DNA of 6,612 nt, from positions 1-6,612 of the forward strand of contig CAZWUI010000030.1 in NCBI GenBank assembly GCA_964637515.1. Direction: 5' to 3'. A program made the translations under genes and the position numbers. The notes under the pieces are model-generated. The model was not told the DNA's origin. It did no database searches and saw nothing but the letters and a program-made list of their open reading frames with translations. Position 1 is the stretch's first letter. The number at the start of each line of letters is the position of its first letter. This DNA comes from RGIG4097 sp964637515. GTDB lineage: Bacteria > Bacillota > Clostridia > Christensenellales > CAG-917. This document shows, piece after piece, positions 1 to 5,408 of the stretch.

Positions 1-199
1 TACGGATTTTTCACAAGGCGATCATGTCGAATATATATTATAACAAAATAGCTTTTAAAAGTAAACCTACTTATAATCTACACGGAAAGTTGAGTGAAAA
101 ATAGAGAAAAATAAAAAATCTACGATATGTAAATTATATCATATGAGTTTGTATCAGTAATTTCTGATATTTCTCCCACTTCTTACATAGTAGTCAATC

Positions 200-538
200 T
201 GTTATGAAGATAAAGTGAAAGGCAAAATTCCCGAGGCTATTTGTATCGGGTTTATAGAGAAATATTCTGCCGAACAAAAAACGCTTACGACGGAAATAGA
301 TGAACTCGAAAAGAAATTAACCGAAACGGAAAACACTCGGCAAAGTGCCGATGATTTTATACAAGCGGTAAAGAAATATCTCAATGCGCCTACACTTACC
401 AGAGAAATGTGTTACGAACTTATTGACCGTGTAGTAGTCGGTGGTTTGCCGAAAGTTACGGGTAAAGAACGCACAATAGATATCGTCTATAAAATCGACA
501 TTGTTTCCGTTATGCAACATAGACTTCCCAAACAATAA
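200..538 (+). pseudogene. C-terminal remnant of a large serine recombinase (DUF4368-like end)
   Basis: Large serine recombinases cut and rejoin DNA at attachment sites of mobile elements. Only the C-terminal end is present: a charged coiled-coil segment (EKYSAEQKTL, IDELEKKLTETE) followed by a DUF4368-like end (FIQAVKKY, LTREMCYELIDRVVV, IDIVYKIDIV). Family members run to about 500 residues or more; about 110 remain. The N-terminal resolvase domain with its catalytic serine and the zinc-ribbon part are absent. A GTG at 215 could open a 107-residue frame, but family-like residues (YEDK) continue upstream of it to about base 203, and the frame is closed by a TAG at 191-193. So the GTG is not the ancestral start and the 5' part was deleted or replaced. 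I see no good ribosome binding site. It is probably a relic of an integrated element; expression as a small protein cannot be excluded. Confidence 0.8.
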
Positions 539-578
539 AAAAGGTGTATGAGTCATTTACGATTCATACACCTTTTTT
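537..578. terminator. Bidirectional intrinsic terminator between convergent genes
   Basis: Bases 537-554 pair with 561-578: fifteen perfect pairs (AAAAAAGGTGTATGA with its complement), then three more including one G-T wobble, around a six-base loop (555-560). The outer ends are six A on one side and six T on the other, so the RNA from either strand ends in a U run after a GC-containing stem. It overlaps the stop codon of the recombinase remnant on the plus strand and lies 41 bases past the folB-folK stop on the minus strand, where it probably ends the folate operon. Confidence 0.88.
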
Positions 579-619
579 GTACTTAAATACGCTTATTTGA
601 ATAGTGTCCATAAGATGAA

Positions 620-1441
620 TTAGCTACCTCTTTTCACTTTTTCGAGAAGTTCATACACACGTTTCCCGCAGACGGGGTGTATCTTGTTCGGGCAGAGTTC
701 GTTGAGCGGTTCAAGCACGAAAAGACGGTTCCGCATATCCGCATGCGGTATGACGAGATCATCCGCCTCTACGTACAAGTCGTCGTAAAAAATTATGTCC
801 ATATCGAGCGTTCTGTTTCCCCAATGTTCGAAGCGGACTCTATCCCCGTTTTTCTCGATTTCATGCAAGCGGTCAAGAAGGTCAAAAGGACTGTAAAGCG
901 TTTTTATTTCCACTGCGGAATTCAAGAAAGTTTGAGTCGCGACGTCGCCGTAAGGCTTTGTTTCTATGCGACTACTTTCTCGCACGTCTTTGATGTTGTC
1001 GTCGTCGGCGAGCGACTTAATTGCAAAGTCGAGATAGCCTTTTCTGTCCCCCAAGTTAGACCCGATAGATAAATAGGCGGTATGCCATTTCAAAGTGGTT
1101 TCCACACCCACCCAATCGAAGTTTCCTTTCATAGGTGCGTCGGGTTTTTTGACGGTGACGGTGACGCCTTTGGCAATGGGAAAAGTCGTGAGAATTTTCT
1201 TTGAAAGTCGCACCGCAATCGTTTCAAGCAAATTGAAACAGTTTTCGCACAAAAAGGCTTTTATCAACTTGCAAACGGCAGAATAACTCACGGTTTGGTC
1301 AACTTCGTCGCTTTTTGCGGCACGTGTAATATCGCTCTCGATAACGCACGAAACCAAAAACCTTTGCGGTATTTCTTTCTCCTCGGGATTGACTCCGTGA
1401 CAACAAACGACCTCGTAATTCTCAATCAAAATCTTGTCCAT
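620..1441 (-). CDS. folBK: Bifunctional dihydroneopterin aldolase / HPPK (FolB-FolK fusion)
   Basis: This 273-residue protein carries out two consecutive folate steps in the cytoplasm: cleavage of 7,8-dihydroneopterin to 6-hydroxymethyl-dihydropterin and glycolaldehyde, then ATP-dependent pyrophosphorylation of that pterin. Residues 1-118 are FolB: HGVNPEEKE (15-23), VSYSAV (51-56), the pterin-binding glutamate in LLETIA (71-76) and VKKPDAP (97-103) with the family lysine. Residues 120-273 are FolK: LSIGSNLGDR (124-133), HWGNRTLDMDIIFYDD (206-221) with Asp213 and Asp215 as expected Mg ligands, and IPHADMRNRLFVLEPL (231-246). There is no linker, and both halves look complete. The same fusion order occurs in pneumococcal SulD. 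It is the last gene of the operon, 4 bases after folP, with GGAGG (1451-1455, minus strand) inside the end of folP. ATG start. Its product is the substrate of FolP. Confidence 0.95.
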   Translation of the reverse strand: MDKILIENYEVVCCHGVNPEEKEIPQRFLVSCVIESDITRAAKSDEVDQTVSYSAVCKLIKAFLCENCFNLLETIAVRLSKKILTTFPIAKGVTVTVKKPDAPMKGNFDWVGVETTLKWHTAYLSIGSNLGDRKGYLDFAIKSLADDDNIKDVRESSRIETKPYGDVATQTFLNSAVEIKTLYSPFDLLDRLHEIEKNGDRVRFEHWGNRTLDMDIIFYDDLYVEADDLVIPHADMRNRLFVLEPLNELCPNKIHPVCGKRVYELLEKVKRGS

Positions 1442-1445
1442 TATC

Positions 1446-2219
1446 CTAATCCTCCAACATCATTTTGTTCTCTTTCACGTCGTGCACTCTCACGAATAAC
1501 ACTCCTATTTTCTTTGCAAATTTGGTGGTGTCGAGAGTTGCGGTGAGTCTTGTTTCGGGCTCTCCGCCAAGGAAAGATTTTCTCGACGTGCCAAGGAGTA
1601 GCGGATAGCCGAGATAACCGAGTCGTCGATAATTTTTCAAAAGTTCAACGTCTTCGTCTCGGGATAGATTGAATCCTATTCCGCCGTCGAGAATGATTTT
1701 GTTTTCGTCAATTCCTGCATCAAGTGCGGTGGACACGGAGCGCATGAGTCCAAGCTCTTTATCCGTCCACATATCCTTGACTTTACTTCCGCGACGGTTG
1801 TGCATTATGCAAACGGATGCGGAGTATCTAGCGATGATTTTCGCCATTTCACGGTCGGCAAGCCCCGTCACGTCGTTTATCATATCCGCCCCTGCGCCAA
1901 GACAAGCGTCCGCAACTTCGGGATAAAACGTATCCACTGACAATATCGCAGTCGGAAAAGCGTCTCTCAACTCTTCGACGACGGGCAACGTTCTCGTCAT
2001 CTCTTCGAGAGCGGAAACGGGTTTTGCATTCGGTGCGGTGGACTGTCCGCCTATATCAATGATTTCCGCACCCTGTTCGAGCATTTTGCGCGCCTTGTCA
2101 ACTGCGTTATCTCCCACCCTACTTCCGAAGAAAAAGGAGTCGGGAGTGGCGTTCAATATGCCCATAATATGCGTGCCGTCCGAAAAAACGGCGTCTTTGA
2201 CTCTGAATAAATCGCTCAT
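1446..2219 (-). CDS. folP: Dihydropteroate synthase
   Basis: It condenses the pterin pyrophosphate made by FolK with p-aminobenzoate to give dihydropteroate; it is the sulfonamide target. At 257 residues it is slightly short for the family but complete. The TIM-barrel landmarks appear in order: MGILNATPDSFF (19-30, Asn23 for Mg), IIDIGGQST (53-61), SVDTF (94-98), INDVTGL (114-120), ILDGGIGF (176-183), LLLGTSRKSFLG (207-218, pterin-contacting Lys214) and VRVHDV (243-248, Arg244 and His246). Three usual residues differ: the Arg of the STRP loop is Ala62, the Pro of DPGIGF is Gly179, and the Lys usually just after GFG/GFA is not seen. Core ligands (Asp55, Asp96, Asn115, Asp178) remain, so it is probably active. 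ATG start; its first four bases overlap the end of folE as ATGA, which suggests translational coupling. Confidence 0.95.
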   Translation of the reverse strand: MSDLFRVKDAVFSDGTHIMGILNATPDSFFFGSRVGDNAVDKARKMLEQGAEIIDIGGQSTAPNAKPVSALEEMTRTLPVVEELRDAFPTAILSVDTFYPEVADACLGAGADMINDVTGLADREMAKIIARYSASVCIMHNRRGSKVKDMWTDKELGLMRSVSTALDAGIDENKIILDGGIGFNLSRDEDVELLKNYRRLGYLGYPLLLGTSRKSFLGGEPETRLTATLDTTKFAKKIGVLFVRVHDVKENKMMLED

Positions 2220-2764
2220 TTCAACCCCAACATAGAGAAAACGGCTGTTTCTTTGTTTTGCATATCACCACGGAGTGCGTAAGAAGTGGTTTTACTCCCC
2301 ACCTTTTTGACTCCCCTTGCGGTCATACACGTATGCTCCGCCTCGACGACGACAAGCACCCCTTTCGGATTGAGATATTCAAACACTGCATCCGCAATTT
2401 GTGCGTTCATTCTTTCTTGAAGTTGCAACCGTCTTGCGTAGACGTCCACGACTCTTGCAAGTTTGCTGAGTCCGACCACTTTTCCGTTCGGGATATATGC
2501 GATATGGACCTTGCCGAAAAACGGCATAAGGTGGTGTTCGCAGGTGGACGAGAAGTCAATATCCTTTTCCACGACCAAATCGCTACCGCTCTCACTGAAA
2601 GTTTTTGAAAGATGTTCTTCTGCACTTTCGGTTTCACCCTTCAGGAGTTCTTCGTACATTCTTGCGACACGTTCGGGGGTATCTTTCAGACCTTCTCTTT
2701 CGACGTCCTGACCGAGTGCGGACAACAAATCCGCTATTGCTTTTTCGACTTTTGCCTTATCCAT
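2216..2764 (-). CDS. folE: GTP cyclohydrolase I (FolE, type IA)
   Basis: It converts GTP to 7,8-dihydroneopterin triphosphate and formate, the entry step of pterin synthesis. The protein has 182 residues, near the usual size for short bacterial forms. GLKDTPERVARMYEEL (25-40) is the N-terminal helix signature. STCEHHLMPFFG (73-84) carries zinc ligands Cys75 and His78 and catalytic-site His77. GLSKLARVVDVYARRLQLQE (98-117) is the active-site helix and AEHTCMTARGV (142-152) gives His144 and the third zinc ligand Cys146. All expected catalytic residues are present, so this is the zinc type IA enzyme and not the metal-promiscuous FolE2 type. ATG start with AAGGA seven bases upstream. It follows folC by 12 bases and overlaps folP by 4. 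No gene removing the triphosphate from its product is in the window. Confidence 0.97.
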   Translation of the reverse strand: MDKAKVEKAIADLLSALGQDVEREGLKDTPERVARMYEELLKGETESAEEHLSKTFSESGSDLVVEKDIDFSSTCEHHLMPFFGKVHIAYIPNGKVVGLSKLARVVDVYARRLQLQERMNAQIADAVFEYLNPKGVLVVVEAEHTCMTARGVKKVGSKTTSYALRGDMQNKETAVFSMLGLK

Positions 2765-2776
2765 ATATATATCCTT

Positions 2777-4090
2777 TTATGAAATCTGATTTTTCTTTCC
2801 GAGTGCGCCAAAGAGTGTGAGCGACCCGCACAACACGACGACGTCCCCGCCGAAATCGCCGAGTGCTTGTTGCACTCCGAGGGGGACGGAATCATAGGCG
2901 GTTGCGTCGTAACCGAGCGTGCGGAAAACGTTTGCAAGTTCGCTTGCCTGAAGTGCGCGCGGGGATGGCGGAGTGACCGTAACAATCCTGTTTGCAACGG
3001 GCGCAATGAGTCTTGCCATTTCCTTGTAGTCCTTGTCTTTGAGCACGCCCATGACTATTTGAATGCGCATACCACCGAAATAATTTTTGAGAGAATTTGT
3101 CAGCACTTCTATGCCCTGCGGGTTATGTCCACCGTCCAAAACAAGCACTTTACCGCGCGGAAATAGCAGGTTAAACCTATTGTTTTCGGCAAATACAAGT
3201 TCAAACCTTGCGTGCCACACGGCAGATGCAAGTCCGTATTTCAAGTCGCTATCGCTGATTTCAAAACCCTTGTCGCTAAGATACTTTATCGTTTCGATTG
3301 CAAGACTTGCGTTCGTCGGTTGGTGTTCACCAAGCATGGAAATCGTATAGGTTTCACCCTTGTATTCAAACATTTGTCCTTCCAAATCGCAAGCGATGAA
3401 AGTCGGTTTTTCACACACAGTCAATCGACCGTGAGTGCTATTTACTTTCTCTCTCATCACCTTTATCACGCCGTCTTCTTGCGGACAGGTTATCAAATCT
3501 TTCTTGACGATTTCCGCCTTTTCCGACGCTATCTCTTCAAGGGTATTTCCGAGAATTGCGCAGTGGTCGAGTCCTATCGGAGTTATCACAGACACCACCT
3601 TGTCTTTCACTGCGTTGGTTGCGTCCCAACGTCCGCCAAGTCCCGTTTCGAGTACGACGACGTCGCACTTCTCCTCCGCAAACAGCCACAGAGCAAAAGC
3701 GGTTTCGATTTCAAACGCAGTGGGTTTAAATTCTCTCTCACCGCATTCCACACACCTTGCCTGTTCCTTTTCGATGACGTCCTTGATGAGAGAATACCCT
3801 TTTGCGACGAGTCCGCCCGTCACCGGAGTGCCGTTCAACAAAAACCTTTCGTTATAATCGAAAACAGACGGAGAGTTGTAAGTCCCCGTCTTCAAGCAAG
3901 CGGACACGAAAATCGCGGTGAGATACGCGGTCACCGAGCCTTTTCCGTTCGTGCCTGCGACGTGTATGATTTTCAATTTTTCGTCGGGGCTGCCGAGAAG
4001 GTCGAGAAGTCTGCGCTCTCTTTCGAGACCGTAGTCAGATCCTCCCCTTTCGATATTGGTAATCCAATCGACTGCTTCAGAATAAAACAA
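2777..4090 (-). CDS. folC: Folylpolyglutamate synthase / dihydrofolate synthase
   Basis: It adds glutamate to dihydropteroate (giving dihydrofolate) and extends the glutamate tail of folates, using ATP. Residues below count from the TTG at 4090 (437 residues). They show the Mur-ligase-type P-loop HVAGTNGKGSV (43-53, Lys50), the omega-loop YNSPSVFDYNERF (71-83), ETGLGGRWDATN (149-159 region), ITPIGLDH (169-176), EKAEIVK (190-196), GEHQ (254-257), WHARFE (292-297) and LDGGHNP (318-324). Start choice: a GTG lies two codons upstream at 4094-4096, but GGAGG (4096-4100) overlaps it, which is too close. The TTG has a five-base spacer and gives an N-terminus of the form M-x-Y-x-EA seen in the family. 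It is the first gene of the operon, directly behind the THF riboswitch. As it is probably the only FolC here, it likely does both reactions. Confidence 0.95.
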   Translation of the reverse strand: MFYSEAVDWITNIERGGSDYGLERERRLLDLLGSPDEKLKIIHVAGTNGKGSVTAYLTAIFVSACLKTGTYNSPSVFDYNERFLLNGTPVTGGLVAKGYSLIKDVIEKEQARCVECGEREFKPTAFEIETAFALWLFAEEKCDVVVLETGLGGRWDATNAVKDKVVSVITPIGLDHCAILGNTLEEIASEKAEIVKKDLITCPQEDGVIKVMREKVNSTHGRLTVCEKPTFIACDLEGQMFEYKGETYTISMLGEHQPTNASLAIETIKYLSDKGFEISDSDLKYGLASAVWHARFELVFAENNRFNLLFPRGKVLVLDGGHNPQGIEVLTNSLKNYFGGMRIQIVMGVLKDKDYKEMARLIAPVANRIVTVTPPSPRALQASELANVFRTLGYDATAYDSVPLGVQQALGDFGGDVVVLCGSLTLFGALGKKNQIS

Positions 4091-4113
4091 AAACACCTCC
4101 GAGGAAGCGTTTT
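4088..4113 (-). promoter_or_regulatory. Hairpin hiding the folC ribosome binding site (riboswitch expression platform)
   Basis: On the minus strand, 4113-4104 pairs with 4099-4090: four A-T pairs, then C-G, G-U, C-G, U-G, U-A, C-G, closed by a CUCG tetraloop. The 3' arm contains most of the GGAGG ribosome binding site (4100-4096) and the first T of the TTG start. A T-rich run (TTTTTGTTTT) follows the GC part, so the same hairpin could act as an intrinsic terminator. Which of the two applies cannot be decided from sequence; blocked initiation fits best because the start codon is inside it. Confidence 0.75.
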
Positions 4114-4123
4114 ATCTCACAGT

Positions 4124-4219
4124 GAAGCGGGAGTGAATATTGCACCGCAAGCAGAAAACTTTTCGTCCGAGGACGCCTCCCGTCCGTCGGCACTTAACGC
4201 GCGATATTCTACGTCTTCC
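4124..4219 (-). promoter_or_regulatory. Tetrahydrofolate (THF) riboswitch aptamer
   Basis: The minus-strand leader of folC fits the THF (folT) riboswitch fold. P1: GAAG (4218-4215) with CTTC (4127-4124). P2: GAATAT (4209-4204) with ATATTC (4140-4135). The conserved junction CGCGTTAAGTG lies before P3, and ACGAA plus GCGGTG lie after it. P3 (4190-4167) is CCGA/TCGG and GGAC/GTCC with one bulged C and the loop GGGAGGC. The loop's GGGAG (4181-4177) is perfectly complementary to CTCCC (4133-4129) in the segment between P2 and P1, which is the defining long-range pseudoknot. Compared from memory with the Eubacterium siraeum aptamer, the pseudoknot and P2 bases differ in compensating ways, which supports structure over chance. 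Known members bind reduced folates and turn off folate synthesis or uptake genes, which fits the operon downstream. Confidence 0.93.
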
Positions 4220-4240
4220 TACGTTTATTTTGTTATAAAC

Positions 4241-4269
4241 AGTATAGCAAAAGACTGCATATTTTTCAA
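4241..4269 (-). promoter_or_regulatory. Promoter of the folate operon
   Basis: On the minus strand: TTGAAA (4269-4264), a 17-base spacer, and TATACT (4246-4241), preceded by TGC, an extended -10 element. Transcription would start near 4234, about 15 bases before the riboswitch, with a leader of about 145 bases to the folC start. No competing promoter of this quality is seen between it and folC. Confidence 0.8.
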
Positions 4270-4345
4270 CAATAATCGTGCATTTTGAAAATATTGGTTG
4301 AAATATCCTTCCCCCACCCCGATTTACACCACTATAACCGCCGCC

Positions 4346-4363
4346 GCTTTAGCATGGTAAAGC
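4346..4363. repeat. Inverted repeat upstream of the membrane-protein promoter
   Basis: GCTTTA (4346-4351) and TAAAGC (4358-4363) form a perfect 6-base inverted repeat around a 6-base centre. A second one, GCAAG/CTTGC (4362-4366 and 4376-4380), overlaps its right end and the -35 box. The position, just upstream of and partly over a promoter, suits a regulator site, but no family consensus is recognised and such short repeats can arise by chance. Confidence 0.3.
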
Positions 4364-4376
4364 AAGAAAATAATCC

Positions 4377-4405
4377 TTGCCTTATTTTGTTTATTGTTGT
4401 ATTAT
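4377..4405 (+). promoter_or_regulatory. Probable promoter of the membrane-protein operon
   Basis: TTGCCT (4377-4382), a 17-base spacer and TATTAT (4400-4405). The -35 matches consensus at four of six bases and the -10 at five of six. Transcription would begin near 4412, leaving a short leader before the GGAG at 4427-4430. It diverges from the folate promoter, so the two operons start about 180 bases apart and are probably controlled separately. Confidence 0.55.
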
Positions 4406-4438
4406 GTAGAAGTAAATATTTATTATGGAGATTATGTA

Positions 4439-5398
4439 ATGATGTTTAACACAACTATTTCCTGGTTCAAGGGCTTTGAATCAAATAGCCCCGACAACTG
4501 GTTGATGTACCTCATGTACGGGTTGATCGTGGCTTTCGTTACCGCGGAATCCATTTATTATCTCGTCAAATCGTTGAGGCGCGCGAAAAAGTTGAATATG
4601 GACATGGGCAAAATCAAAAAAGTCATGACCACTTCCGCAACTTTCTCTGTCCTCCCCGCAATCGGTATCGGCCTTGGCGTCGTAACCCTTATCGGTATTC
4701 TCGGCATTGCAGTGCCCGCAATCAGACTGTCCGTCGTCGGCTCTCTGCAATATGAAACCCAAGTCGCTGACGGCGTTGCAACCGCAATCACCACCGCCGA
4801 CGGTGTGACGGGTAGCCTTGCCGCACTCATCAACCAAGGCGTCACTCCCCAAGACTACGTGACGATAACTCTCGTTATGACTCTCGCAATCATCGCGGGC
4901 AACGTGCTTATTGTCATTTTCTACAAGAGATTGCAACCCCAACTCACCAAGCTCGGCAAACTCAATCTCTCTACAAGTGGTAAGGGCGGAAATCAATTCC
5001 TCGAAGAAAAGAAACTCAATATCGGTGACCTTTGTTTCCAAATCGCATTCATCGGTATGATCATCGGTTATCTCTCGATGGCGGTTTCCAATATCTTCTC
5101 CACCACCACTTTCACCTACTCCGACTTCACGACCTACACCTTCAAAAATATGTTCTACACCTACGGCTACTACAACCTTATCGCAGTTGGCGTCGCCGCT
5201 CTCACCATGTGGGTGTTCGACCTTCTCATCAACAAGGCCGGTTGGAAGTGGCTTGACAGTTTCTCGATCGCGCTCAGTATGATCATTGCAATGATAGTCG
5301 TCGCAATCATCGCGTACTTCGCACAACAAAACGGCTGGGATCCCACCCTTTTCCAAACCGCTCCCGCCGCTGAACAGGCTTTGAGCCTTGCAATATAG
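4439..5398 (+). CDS. Multi-pass membrane protein, DUF5058-like
   Basis: The function is unknown. The 319-residue protein has about six hydrophobic segments (roughly 22-43, 69-92, 142-161, 199-220, 246-265, 273-295) and no signal peptide. The block from KKVMTTSATFSVLPA (60-74) to RLSVVGSLQYE (96-106), with arginine and glutamate flanking a Val-Val-Gly-Ser turn after a membrane hairpin, resembles the DUF5058 family of Bacillota; this is by memory of the family, not a search. A soluble, Thr/Ala-rich loop (107-140) and a Lys/Gly-rich loop (163-196) separate the hydrophobic parts. Start: ATG at 4439 with GGAG eight bases upstream; a TTG at 4394 lies inside the promoter and is rejected. Of 18 Phe codons I count 16 TTC, unlike the mixed use in the fol genes, suggesting strong expression. 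It is cotranscribed with the next gene. Transport or channel activity is only a guess from topology. Confidence 0.85.
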   Translation: MMFNTTISWFKGFESNSPDNWLMYLMYGLIVAFVTAESIYYLVKSLRRAKKLNMDMGKIKKVMTTSATFSVLPAIGIGLGVVTLIGILGIAVPAIRLSVVGSLQYETQVADGVATAITTADGVTGSLAALINQGVTPQDYVTITLVMTLAIIAGNVLIVIFYKRLQPQLTKLGKLNLSTSGKGGNQFLEEKKLNIGDLCFQIAFIGMIIGYLSMAVSNIFSTTTFTYSDFTTYTFKNMFYTYGYYNLIAVGVAALTMWVFDLLINKAGWKWLDSFSIALSMIIAMIVVAIIAYFAQQNGWDPTLFQTAPAAEQALSLAI

Positions 5399-5408
5399 GA
5401 GGACTATT

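Noticed and set aside
152..169. Small inverted repeat TATCAG/CTGATA in the left AT-rich region
   Set aside because: Six-base arms in AT-rich DNA, no T run, no adjacent promoter or gene; no support for a function.
585..598. Weak hairpin AAATA/TATTT after the folB-folK stop
   Set aside because: Only five A-T pairs; the strong terminator at 537-578 already explains the end of the operon.
3212..4288. A 358-codon open frame on the plus strand opposite folC
   Set aside because: It lies antisense to a clearly recognisable folC and runs through the riboswitch; it has no family-like motifs and is explained as a shadow frame.
4307..4320. G-rich run on the minus strand, possible G-quadruplex
   Set aside because: It has only two long G runs and one GG, not four usable runs; it also lies upstream of the folate transcription start.
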